This document shows, one piece after another, positions 23,501-34,510 of a stretch of DNA of 64,000 nt. The DNA lies in NCBI GenBank assembly GCA_007258455.2, contig VDFB02296704.1, forward strand, positions 53,452-117,451, in the 5' to 3' direction. Position numbers and translations under genes: made by a program. Each line of letters opens with the position of its first letter. The stretch's first letter is position 1. Source of the DNA: Sequoia sempervirens (lineage: Eukaryota > Streptophyta > Pinopsida > Cupressales > Cupressaceae). Under the pieces are notes generated by a model. The model searched no databases. It worked only from the letters and a program-made list of their open reading frames with translations, and was not told the DNA's origin.

Positions 23501-25370
23501 AGCAGGGGGGGCAAGATTAAGGAGGAAAATCAATTTAAAATTAGCAAAACATGCTCTTTCTAGCTCTCATGGTTGCCAAATTTAAATAGAGTACCAAGAG
23601 AATACAGAGAACAAAGGAATAACACACAGTATATTAGATTTTATGAGCAGCCGCACCATGTAGCCTTGAGAAAAGCATTTAAATGCTTGAAAAGACTCGA
23701 ATTTGAGATAAAAATGAACCTACCTTATGAAGTTCAACAAGATTTCAGCTTAGGAAGTGCTCAAAAGGTGCAAATTCAACTGTTCTCAGGTTGAAACCCT
23801 ACTCATTCATGGCAGCCAACTTCTTCGCGAAGCTTCATCAAAGTTAACAAAATGATAATGATTTTAGGGTTCGATGATTGCCTTTGTTAATTCACCCTAA
23901 CTCATTTTTGATATTTTTGATAATCATTATGTCTTCCTTGCTCGTGTTTTTGACTCTCAAGTCAAGTCGACTATTTCATGTGGTTGACTATTATTAGCTA
24001 TCAAAATTATGATATGCATAATGATGGCCAGTTTTAAAATATACACTTAGTGCTGAAGTTTTCAAATATTTGCTAAGTTTATATTTTATATTGCTCATGG
24101 TGTTATTTAAGTGATGAATTCAGAATGCATATGTTGAAATAATGCTAAGTAAAATTGTTGAATGGGATTCAATTTTTTTAACTCCATATTTATCTTTTAT
24201 TTTTGCATCAATCAATGTAAGCTAATTAGTTAAATGATGTATTATAAGTCATTTAATTAATTTAGCAGTTTAAAGTGCAAATAAAAGATATTATGGAATT
24301 CCATGAAGATTTGAGTAGAGTTAACTGGAAGAGTTAACTTGGAAATTTACTTCAATTCTGTGTCAGATTGTCAACTGGAGGATTATCATGAGAAAGATAG
24401 ACTTTAAAATGGGCATGGGCGAATTGGCAAGAACGGGGCAGTTTTGCATACTTTAGTCTACCTTTTCAGGGATTTCAGTTCAGTTCGAGTTGTAGATCAA
24501 TTACATGCTTTATGACTGCCACTTCAAGATTGAGTTCACTCATTTTTGCATGAGTTTGAACCACATTTTTAGGGATTTTTTACTTGTGCTCAGATTTCAC
24601 TTTGGGATTGTCATCTTTTCACTTTTAGATCACTTCCAATGGCTTATTCATGCACTTTGAAGTGTATTCATATTGTATATATTGAAAAAATTTATGTTTT
24701 TCAATTTAGTTCTTATTTTTTCTCCTTTGTACTCTACAAAGTGAATGATTGGTAACTCAACATCATTTTCAGATTAATACATAGCAAGTTTTACAAGTTA
24801 CCCTTGGTTTTAGCATGGAGTTTTTCCTTTTATCTTCTCAATAGTGTCAGGTTTTTCCTTCAAGCTTTCAGGCAACATTCTTATGCTTGATTTTGATCAA
24901 ATTATATCTTGTTTTAGCATTAAAACCTTTATTTTTTCTGTCTCAATCATAAGTATATGTATGCATTCAGTTTAATTCATAGGTTTTTAGAGTATTTTCT
25001 TAATTGTGAGAACAATGTTCTTTTCCTTTGAAAGAAAATAGTTTTATGATCCTCTGTATGAAGCATTTATATGAGTTCAAACTGTTTAGATTTTGATGTG
25101 CAAGTTAGATATATTGAGAATCAATTGTGAACTAAATTGCCTTTTAGATCATCATTTTTAGGTGCAAGCATCACCGTAATTAAAATTTCATAGTTCTACA
25201 ATCGAGTTAGGTCTTTTTATCATTTTCCTAGCAATTTACCTGAGTATTAATCAAAAACAATTCATTGGAACCATCCTAGAATCTGGCGATCTAATTCCTT
25301 ATAGAATACCCACAGCCTGGAATTAGTTCCCATGTGTCAACAGATTGTTGAATTAATTATTCAAGCATAC
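20504..25370. other. Long unassigned stretch inside the Host-G 3' region
   Basis: No frame longer than about 86 codons and no known domain on either strand. The sequence is AT-rich but less obviously decayed than the surroundings. It is absent from the related fragment at 7,914-8,600, where sequence matching 25,390 lies within 500 bp of the PPT. It could be a further insertion or a captured segment. Terminal repeats were not found, so no identity is claimed. Confidence 0.35.
21409..21481. repeat. Short tandem repeat, 18-bp AGCTCCATTTCCAGCTTT-type units
   Basis: Six-base units of the types CCAGCT, TTAGCT and CCATTT alternate for about 70 bp. On the minus strand this reads as Leu-Glu repeats, but there is no supporting gene structure. 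Confidence 0.75.
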
Positions 25371-27409
25371 GGGTGCAATCTGAATTGATAACAAGTCCAA
25401 CAAGTTCTTGATCCACCAAAAATTTCTTAGAGATGGTGATGAGAGGGATGAATAATGATTTTTCTCATATCTTGTGATTGGGATTTTTTGTCTTTCCTTA
25501 TTTTTGATATAACACATAAACACAATGCATCAAGGTATTGAGAACTAGGATGGCATTGTATCTAGTGTAAATGGACTTTAACTCTGTAAATAGATAGGAT
25601 AGTTCCTATTCACATCTTGATATACAGAAACCTCATTGGAATGTAACTTAGAAGTTTAGAATATATTGGACCAAAGCATATGTATGCAATAGTTAAAAAT
25701 CTACTCCAAACAGCCTCCCTACACACAACTAAGCAAGTATGTGCCAAGATTATTTTACAAGAATACCCACAAGCATAGAAAATGAAAGATAATGATTGAT
25801 GCCCCATTCCTTTCTCTCTAAACAGTTTAGAAATCATTGAGAGGTCCTCGGAATGGGTCACTGAGATAAATCAGAAGAAAAATATTAAAGACAAATAGTT
25901 AGTGTTATCTATATCTCTTGCCAAATTTTAACTTAGCTAAAGTGATGTCTGATGTTGATGTCCATTTTTAGAAGGATGCATCCTATGAAATTTTATTAGA
26001 TGGTTTGATTGGGATGAGGTGTGTGATAAGTCATTAATACAAATTCCATTGACTCGTTCACCTATGACATAGACTTTACATTGTGACACTTAGGTTCTCA
26101 CTTTACGACTTGCAATACTTTCTTTCTATTTGTGCTACCAAAGGTTGAAGGTGACAATTGATTTATTATGATGAAGTTTTATTGTGGGTGAAAGCGACAT
26201 GGGATGGATGGTTTTGGATTTTTTGGAATATTTCAATGTTTTTGGTATTTTGAAAATGTTCTAAGGTTGTTTTTTGTTCTTTTTGAAAGCTTATGTGAAT
26301 TTTTTGGGTTTTCACTTTATTTGAGGCTATTTAGGGTTTTCTCTAAGATATTTGATGATATTTATATATTTTGAATGATTTCTTAATGTTTTTGGGTTTT
26401 CTGAGATTTCAAATGTTTTTGGATTTTCTGAGTTTTCCAAATGTTTTTATGTTTTTTCGATATTTGAATTTTTTAGGTTTTTCTGATATTTAAATGTTTA
26501 GGGATTTTCTAAGTTTTCCATCAAGAACCCAACCTAAAATACTATCCTATGGGCCTCAAGGATTATCAAAGATGATCATTTCCTATGTTATACACATAGA
26601 GACCTCGTAGTTTGACTCACTCGACTTATTAATGATGAGATATGAACTATTGATGGAATGTCAATTTATTATGAAAAACTCCTAAAGACTAACCTAGGCT
26701 ATCTTTGGGGCACATTAGTGATGACCTTGCCTACGTTCAAGCTCAAAGACTCGTAGTTCAACATGGTACCATTTTTGGATTTTTTATGTTTCACCTTTTT
26801 ATGAATTTTTGATGTGTTTTGGATGTTTTGGGATTTGACTTCACAATTTTTGAATGTTTTTGGATTTTAGCTGTACAGGAATTTGGATGTTTTGGATTTT
26901 TTTGCTATACAATATTTTGATGTTTTTGGATTTTTTGAACATTTTATGAATGGTTTTGGATTTTTGATGAGATTTATAATAGCCTTAAGATATACAAGAA
27001 CTCAATATGATACATTAAAAATTTCCCCCAATGTGATTGTGATAGATTGCCTCGATATAGGTGAGACAAGATGACCTTAGGAATATTCCAAGTAGTTCCA
27101 AAGGGGAATACGATACTTCACAATATCAAGCTATGATGCAGATGTAGATGGGTGATGGGATAAATAGGATGAATGATGTGATGAGTGGATGTGATGGAAA
27201 GAATGATAGGATAAAGAGCCCAGGTAGATGGAGGTGCTTTATTTACATAAGGTACCTATTTGCTAGGTTTTCACCAAGGCACTTGCCCAAATCACTACTG
27301 AAGTGGTTTTCACTAGAGGACAACTATTTTTCTTTACTTTTTCAATCCTTTTTCTCTTTTTTTGTATTTTTGATCATTTTTTGATTTTTTTTGTATTTTT
27401 AGATTTACA
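25371..27409 (-). other. Host-G 3' untranslated region downstream of pol
   Basis: Positions 25,390-25,590 match 8,380-8,590 of the related gypsy fragment. Positions 26,200-26,970 are a degenerate array of TTTTTGGATTTT-like motifs, similar to 35,930-36,030 in LARD-N. No coding region is supported. Confidence 0.5.
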
Positions 27410-30229
27410 CCCTTCAAGCTTAGGATAAAAAAATTTAAGATGCAAGTTGTTGGCCAATTCCTGCAAGGGTTCACCTTTAGGCATTGATAATTGGTATGCT
27501 CCTGATCCATAACTTGTTGTGATGACAAAGGGACCCAACCAATTAGGCTCAAACTTTCCTTTACTATCCTGATCTTGAAGATTTTTTTGATTCTAATTTA
27601 GAACAAGATCCCCTACCTAGAAAGACCGACACTTGATCTTCTTGTTATAGCTCCATTTCACTCGGTTTTGATATACTTGCAAGTGATTACAAGCGTCAAG
27701 GTGACATGCATCCAAGTATTCTAGCTCATTTAGCTGAGATACTTTGTACTCTTCATTAGTGATCAGGTTCTGTATTGATACAGTGATGGGAGCTCAACCT
27801 AAATAGGAAAGATGTCTTATGATCCGTAGACCAAGGAGAATGGGGTTGCACCTATAGGTGTGTGGATACTGGTTCGATAGGCCCATAGAGAGGTATTCAA
27901 CTGTAGATTCTAGTCACAGCTAGCTTCATTGATCATTTTCTTTAGGATCTTCAGAATGGTCTTGTTTGTAGCCTCAGCTTGACCATTTCCCTGGGGGTAA
28001 TATGGGGTAGAGAATCAATGTCAAATGTTAATCTTTGAAATAACTCTTTCACATCCTGATTCTTGAAGGGTCTTATGTTGTCTAAGATAAGGGCTTGTAG
28101 AACACCATAATGATAGATTAGATAATTCAGGATAAACTTATAATTTGCTTCCCCATTATGTAGCTCATAGGAATGGCTTCAACCCACTTGGTAAAGTACT
28201 TAGTGGCTGTTATGATGAACTTGTGGCCATTAGATGAGGTTGGGGTAATCTTTCCTATGAGGTCAAGCCCCCACTGTGAGAAAGGCCAAGGTCTGACCAT
28301 TTCTTGCAACACTTGAGTTGGAGCATGAATCAGATCTCTGTTTTGTTAACACTAGACACACTTCTACGCATACTAATGGGCTTCTCTTTCCATGGCTGGC
28401 CAATATTACCTCATCCTCAATACTTTCTTAGCTAAAGCCATATCGCTAGAATTGGAACCACATATGCCATCATGAACTTATGTTAACATGGTCAAGGCTT
28501 CCTTTTGGTTAAGACATCATAGTAATGTCCCCAAGTTGATACTTCAGTGGTATAAGGTATCACATAGGATCATGAATCAAGATGCCTTCTTTATAAAGGT
28601 CTTTCTAAGTTTGGTGGTGATATTGGATGGGAGGGTTCCTCTACTTAGGTAGGTGAATATTTCATGATACCATGGGGATCCAAGACCAATGATGACACAC
28701 ACAAATTCAAATTCTAGGATTTCAAAAATTGGTATGAGAAGTTGTTCTACCAAGAATTCGCATTGCGGTACATTGTGCGACATGTCTAACAATGATCCAA
28801 TTGTTGCCATAGAATCTTCTGCTTGGTTGTTCATGCAAGGAATCTGCTCAAAAGTTATATCTATGACAAGGTCCTTGAGACTCTCTACCATCTTCTTGTA
28901 AGGAGTAAGCTTCTATTCCTTAGTTTGGTAGTCATCATTGACTTGATAACCAACTATGAGTCTCCATAGACTTTCAACTCTTGTATCTATCATTGAACTA
29001 CTATTCTTAGACTTGTGATTAGGGATTTGTACTCCACAATGTTGATAGTACATAAAAATGATTGCTTGTATGACTTTGGAATGCAATCACCTTGAAGGGT
29101 GATAAAGAGAATACTTGACCCTAATCCATTTTGGGTAAATGATCCATCAAAGTATATCTTCCATTGATCTGTTGCATTAAAAGGGAACACTAATTCATCG
29201 AGGAATTCATATATCAATGGATTCTCTACATAGATAGGTGCATATTCTAGTTGGTCTATGATCACTTGTCCTTATATTTCCTTGTGTTCCACATACTCTA
29301 TGTCACATTCAATCAAGATCATTACCCATTTGGCCATTTATCCAATGAGAGTTTCTTTGGATAATAGGTATTTCAATGGGTCAATCTCTGCAATGGGCTT
29401 GATTTGATGAGACATGTAGTGTCTAAAATTTTGTGAAGAAAAAACCACCACTATGCATGATTTCTCAATGGAAGAATAGTTCATTTCATAGCCCACCAAG
29501 GTCCTGCTAATGTAATAAATGGCTCTTTCCTTCATTTTTTCATCATGTTGTGCTAAAATAATACTTAGTGTTGTTGGTGTTACTGAGATATACAGGGTCA
29601 ATAGTTTGTTTGGTATCGGTGACAGGAGCATTGGGGGTACTAATAAGTAGTCCTTGATTTTCTAGAAATCTTTATCACACTTCTTATCCCACTTGTAACT
29701 TATTCCTTTATGGACAAGATGCTAGAAATGGTGGATCTTATCTTACAACTGTGCTATAAACCTCCTAATGGAATACAATCTTCCTTGTAACCACCTAATC
29801 TGCTTCAATGTTTGTGATGGTTCCATGTCTAGAATGGCTTTCACCTTTGCTAGGTTAATTTCTATTCCACTCTATGATAAGATGTAACCAAGAAAATTTC
29901 CTAATGTCACCCCAAAGACACATTTTTTTGGATTCAATTGTACCTTATACTCTTTGATCTTGTCGAAGATGGGTCCTAAGACTTGTATGTGCTCACTCCT
30001 TTTCTTTGAATTTTCCAAAATATTTTCCACAAAATCTTCAACTGTTTAGTGGATCATTTCATGAAAGATGAGGCTCATTTCTCTTTGATAGGTGTCTCCT
30101 GCATTCTTCAACCCAAATGACATCATGCTCCGACAATATGTCCCCCATGGACAATTGAATGCAATTTTGTGTTGATCCTCCTTAGTGATCATGATTTGAT
30201 TGTAACCTGAAAAACCATCCATGACTGAT
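27410..30229 (-). pseudogene. Host-G pol, C-terminal half: RT, RNase H, aRNH, integrase
   Basis: Minus-strand order from 30,229 downward: RT palm (MDGFSGYNQIMITKEDQHKI, then FNCPWGTYCRSMMSFGLKNA); the catalytic Y/F-VDD site reads FVEN at about 30,020, so both Asp are lost; VFGVTLGNFLGYILS; an RNase H of Ty3 type (about 29,630-29,400, with RAIYYISRTLVGYEMNYSSI); a second RNase H of the aRNH kind (29,265-28,990, WKIYFDGSFTQNG...INIVEYKSLI, Asp and Glu kept). The integrase follows (RPWPFSQWGLDLIGKITPTS at about 28,300-28,240; [33 protein letters not shown] at about 28,010-27,950; YRTSIHTPIGATPFSLVYG near 27,870). The double RNase H places it in the Tat lineage. Stops and frameshifts make it non-functional. 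The N-terminal part continues at 44,703, beyond Copia-1. Confidence 0.88.
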
Positions 30230-30234
30230 AGCAT

Positions 30235-30608
30235 TGTTGGTATGTGGTGACTAATCATGATATACCATACACTCTTCATGTATCCTCACCCTCATTCTCC
30301 TATTTTTTTCTTTTTCATTGATAAGTTAAAAAATGACTTTGTAAAACCCTAATTCTAGAACCTTCTAAAAGCTTTTTATAAGCGATCGGGATGGGATTTG
30401 TAGTAGGGTATTGTTCGTGAGATTGTAATACTTTTTGAACTATATAATAAAATCATTGGATGGCTGCGTTTTTGTGGATGTGGCCCATATTGGGTGAACC
30501 ATGTTAAATTCTCTATGTTGTCTTGATTTTTCTATGTGTTTTATTTCTCTATTTTATTGATCAAATCTACATTTAACTATTAGATATATATGACTTCTAA
30601 CCCTAACA
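30235..30608 (+). mobile_element. Copia-1 5' LTR
   Basis: Runs from TGTTGGTATG to CCCTAACA (374 bp) and matches 44,257-44,697 in direct orientation. It lacks a segment of about 60 bp with GGGTCTAGGGTTAGG and GGGGGTTCAGGGGC that is present in the 3' LTR. Confidence 0.88.
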
Positions 30609-30622
30609 AGTGGTATTAGAGA
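30609..30622 (+). promoter_or_regulatory. Copia-1 primer binding site
   Basis: AGTGGTATTAGAG directly after the LTR fits the plant initiator-Met tRNA PBS (TGGTATCAGAGC) with C-to-T changes. This is the minus-strand primer site. Confidence 0.75.
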
Positions 30623-30694
30623 AAGGCTGTGTTTCATTATCCTCTATAGGAAGGTCTCATAGTTGATTGGGAGTCTTACAATTGAGTGGGAGTA

Positions 30695-32355
30695 ATAGCA
30701 GATGAGGGTAAGTTAAAGGTTGAGAAGTTCAACGGGAAAAACTATCAGTTATAGAAGATGCAGATGGAGGACTACCTCTATCGGAAGGATTTATGGTGAC
30801 TATTGGAAGGGAAAACCAAGAAAACCTTAGCAATATTTGATGAGGACTAGGATATTTTGGACAAAAAGGCACTTGGCAGTAGGGTATGTGCAGGATCATC
30901 ATGGAAAAAATAGGCCCTTAAGTGGCGAAAAATTTAGAAAAATCAAAGTCAGGAAACTTGATGTAAAAATTTGAATAAGTTATTCATATTATTTCAAAAA
31001 TATGTAAAAATAGAATCTATATCAAATTGAATGTAGTTTCTAAACTACTAGGTTTTTTTTTTTTAAATCTAATTGGTGAAAATTTGAAATTTCAATGTAG
31101 TAGTACTTAAATTTCAAGGAAAAAAATAAGAAGTAGGTGTCTGTCTGACCACCCTAACCACAATAAAATGATAAAAAAATTTATAATATTTTAGATATAA
31201 GTAGAGTATTCATTTCCTGATGTGATTCATATTTATTTGTAATTTTTTTCTAAGAAATAATTAATTACGAATTTTTTATTACAGCTTTTAAAAAATATAA
31301 AAAACTCATATGTCTAACCACCTTAACTTGGTCAAAACTTCGTGAAATTCAATTTCTTTTAATCCTATAGTATGTGAACCATAGAATGATGCGAATGTTT
31401 TAGATTCAAAAAAATTGATACCATTTGAAAGCTATAGATTTTTTTCAATCATCCTATCAATTAGGACTTTAGTCATAATTCAAATAGAAAATGAATAATA
31501 ATTATTTGTTAAATTCAAAGTAAAGCATAATTTATATTGGTGGAAATCTGAGAATATCCTTCAAACACACTTTTTGTTTCATCAATTTTGGGTTAAAAAA
31601 AGTCATCAGCCACATATCCTACACATACCCATCATATTGCCACTTTTTGGTCTATCATGATCCTACACATACCCAATATTCGTTTATGCTTGGCACAATT
31701 GGTGGCATCAATATTACAATAGCAAAGAAAACTCAAGATTTGATGAAAACCTTGGTGAAGTTATATGAAAAGCCTTCTACTTCAAATAAGGTATTTATTA
31801 TGAAGCATTTATTTAATATGAAAATGGTAGAAGGTGGGTCAGTTGTTGATCATTTAAATGAGTTTAATATAGTTACCAGTCAATGAACTTTTGTAAATGT
31901 AAACTTTGATGAAGAATTTAGGGCTCTTTTTATTTTTTATTTTTTTTGCTTGAAAGATGGAATATCTTGGTAATGGTTGTTAGCAAGTCCGTTTCTGGTT
32001 AAAATACATTGAAATTTGATGATGTTGGTGTTATTTTGACTGAGGAAATTAGTAGGAAAAGATCAGGTGGAACATCCACATCAGGAATTGTTTTGAATGC
32101 ACAAAGCAGGGGTAGAACAAAGGAGAGAGGACATAATTTTGGAAATCATGGGAAGTCGTGATGAAAATAAAAGGAAAAAAGGTCCCAATCTAGATACAAT
32201 AGGGATTGTTGGTACTATGGTAATTCAAGTCATTTCAAGAAAGATTGTTGGTCTCAGAAAAATAAAGAAGGAAAAAGAAAGGAAGGAAGTAAAGAGGAAA
32301 ATATGGTAAGTAATAAATTTGATGAGGATGATTTGATTCTTTCCCTTGATAATTT
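30695..32355 (+). pseudogene. Copia-1 gag (split by TIR-B copy 1)
   Basis: The likely start codon at 30,695 is now ATA (ATAGCAGATGAGG). Residues seen before the insertion include LKVEKFNGKNYQL and MQMEDYLYRKDLW, typical of the copia capsid N-terminus. After the insertion come DLMKTLVKLYEKPSTSNKVF and GGSVVDHLNEFNIVTSQ (31,738-31,884), the UBN2-type gag core. The zinc knuckle (about 32,200-32,245, CWYYGNSSHFKKDC) keeps the first Cys, the His and the last Cys, but the second Cys is Tyr. Several stops (for example TAG for expected Trp near 30,752). Removing TIR-B and one 4-bp repeat keeps the codons in frame. Confidence 0.85.
30882..31674. mobile_element. TIR-B copy 1 (793 bp, no visible ORF)
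   Basis: The left end GGGTATGTGCAGGATCATCA and the reverse complement of the right end GGGTATGTGTAGGATCATGA form a TIR of about 20 bp. A second, subterminal copy of the GGGTATGTGTAGGAT motif lies about 45 bp inside the right end. Flanks are AGTA (30,878-30,881) and AATA (31,675-31,678), a 4-bp duplication with one change. No ORF longer than 60 codons. A second copy is at 52,376-53,162. Confidence 0.9.
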
Positions 32356-32892
32356 TGATGATTCTTAGGTGTTAGATTCAAGGGCTTCATTTCATGCTAA
32401 CCCCCATAGAAGTTATTTTCTTGACTATGTCCACAGGGATTTTGGGTTGGTTTATTTGGGTGATAACAAACCATGTTAGATTCTTGGAAAGGGAAGAATC
32501 GGGATTAATTTGCAAAATGGGAATCATTGGATAGTACATGAGGTAAGGCACACTCCAAGGTTAGGTAGAAATTTAATTTCTACAGGGCAACTAGATGATG
32601 AAGGTTGTGTTATTACATTTAGTTATGAAAATTGGAAGGTTACAAAAGGTTCCTTAGTGGAAGCAAAAGGTGTGAAAGTAGGCACCTTATATCTTTGTAC
32701 AGGTCATATTGTTCCTTCTACTTTAATTGTTATAGAGAAAAGTCAATTTTTAGGAATAGTTGCTATAGTTTAGCAAGTAGAAGGTCAAATCATGACTGTG
32801 GATTCCAAAACAACACTATGGCACAATAGTCTTAGGCACATGAGTAAAAAACTTATGAAATTACTTCATTCAAAGAAATTTTTACCAGGTCT
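32356..32892 (+). pseudogene. Copia-1 protease and pre-integrase region
   Basis: The protease has VLDSRASFHANPHRSYF (from 32,370): the catalytic D-S-G is now D-S-R, a G-to-A type change. It is followed by YLGDN, GRIGINLQNGNHWIVHEVRH, TPRLGRNLISTGQLDDEGC (32,552-32,608) and TLYLCTG. The pre-integrase starts at LWHNSLRHMSKKLMKLLHSK (about 32,818-32,877). The reading frame stops at the LARD-N insertion and resumes in phase at 41,563. Confidence 0.88.
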
Positions 32893-33782
32893 TGTAAGTG
32901 TGGAATAAGTAAATAACTAAAACACTTTTAAATAAGACATTATATCGAAGATCTAAGATCAATTAAACTAAATTAAAAGCATAAATCTACTGAAGTTATC
33001 CTATTGTCCTCTATCTCTAAAGATTTATTAAATCACTTAGCTCTCAAATTTGATAAGCATCATGATTGTTAAAATGCCAATTTAGAGAATGAGATTGCAC
33101 TAATCTAATCCTATATGATGATTCTTGAGTGATAATGAAGCTATAGAGAAACTATGATAAAAGAAACTACTCTAAATTATGATGCAGCCATGATAATGCT
33201 TCTAAATGCTTGATAATGCTAAATGCTTGATTGCTTGAATGCCTGAATTCTTGCAGAGTAAGATTACACAAAAGTTAGGATCCATTTCCTATAGATGAAG
33301 GCTCCTTTTATAAATTTTCAAAAGGTAAATGTGACATGGCAGCAAAGAAGGGTTGAGATTCAATCTGGATAAATCAATGGAGAAGAATGAATTTGATGGA
33401 GAAGAAGATGGAAAGGATAAATATTTCCTTCAGAAGATCGGGAAGAAAAAGAGGAAGAGGAAAGCCAATTCTCCTGTGAATGTTCCAAAATTTGTTTGGA
33501 AGGATAAAGAAAAATTAATTTCTTTTGAAAGTTTCACTTTTGGAGGAATATTAGCATTTATTTCAATTTTGGATATTATTAAATAAAACAAACAAATGAA
33601 ATTTGTTTATTAATAAAGGAGTTATGATAATTAAATGATTAGAAGAATATGATTAGAATAAAATAATGAACTAATTAAATAAATATTTCTATTTATTTAA
33701 TAGTAGAAGAATTAAAGGTTAATTAATCAAATAAATATATTTAATTAATTAGATTTATCCAGACCATTTTTAGGTGTATACA
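32893..33782 (-). mobile_element. LARD-N 3' LTR (890 bp)
   Basis: TGTAAGTGTGG to GTGTATACA. It lacks about 112 bp present in the other LTR after AAAGGAG(T/A)TATGATAATTAAA (near 33,630). Otherwise it matches 40,556-41,557 with scattered substitutions. Confidence 0.9.
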
Positions 33783-33803
33783 TTTTTCCCCTCTTTGAAG
33801 TGA
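33783..33803 (-). promoter_or_regulatory. LARD-N polypurine tract
   Basis: Plus-strand TTTTTCCCCTCTTTGAAGTG adjoins the LTR. On the minus strand it is a purine-rich primer tract, the same as at 7,914 and nearly the same as at 17,494. Confidence 0.75.
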
Positions 33804-34140
33804 TGTGTTTACGTATTGCTTCAAAGAAAAATTTTGCTGCTGCTGCTAGTATCAATGAAAAATTTCCAATATGTCCTAGAGTTGTCCTAGATATTGATTT
33901 TTAGGTGATGATGGATACATGCCCCCTCGGGAGATAAATTGATGAATTTTGAATTTTTCTTAAAATTTGTATGATTTTTTGATAATTTAATGATGATTCG
34001 ATGAAGATTCAATGTTGAAATAATTTATCTCCTAATAAAGAATACTAATTCTTCCTGTTGATTAAATGTTTCCCTACTTTTCTTCCTTTTGTTTGATGTT
34101 TGATGATTGTGTTCAACCAATTGATTTGATGATGTTGATG

Positions 34141-34510
34141 ATTGACCTCATGATAGGTGAGGATCAATTATAGATTGATTGATAATTGACCTCATGATAG
34201 GTGAGATTCAATGATTGATTGATGATTGACCTCCTGATAGGCAAGGCTCAATGATTGATTGATGATTGTCCTCATGATAGGTGAGGATCAATGATTGATT
34301 GATGAATGACCTCATGATAGGTGAGGATCAGTGATTAATTCATGATTGACCTCATGATAGGTGAGGTTCAATGATTGATTGATGATTGACTTCATGATAG
34401 GTGAGGTTCAATGATTGATTGATGATTGACCTCATGATAGATGAGGATCAATTATTGATTGATGATTGACCTCATGATAGGGAAGGCTCAATGATTGATT
34501 GATTGATAGA
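34141..34510. repeat. Tandem repeat, 40-bp unit, nine copies
   Basis: Nine units with the core GACCTCATGATAGGTGAGG, starting at 34,144, 34,188, 34,228, 34,268, 34,308, 34,348, 34,388, 34,428 and 34,468. The spacing is 44 bp once and then 40 bp. Units are joined by GATTGATTGATGATT. There are no unique spacers, so it is a minisatellite and not a CRISPR array. Confidence 0.95.

Noticed and set aside
30882..31674. TIR-B as a solo LTR (TGTG...CACA)
   Set aside because: The bases outside such ends (GGGTA and TACCC) are inverted, not direct, and the true 4-bp direct repeats lie outside GGG...CCC.
33353..33586. 77-codon ORF, with a near-identical one at 41,035-41,268
   Set aside because: The apparent conservation is only because both lie in the two LTRs of the same element; no start context or domain supports a gene.
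34141..34510. Possible CRISPR-like array
   Set aside because: The whole 40-bp unit repeats with no unique spacers and the context is a plant retrotransposon.
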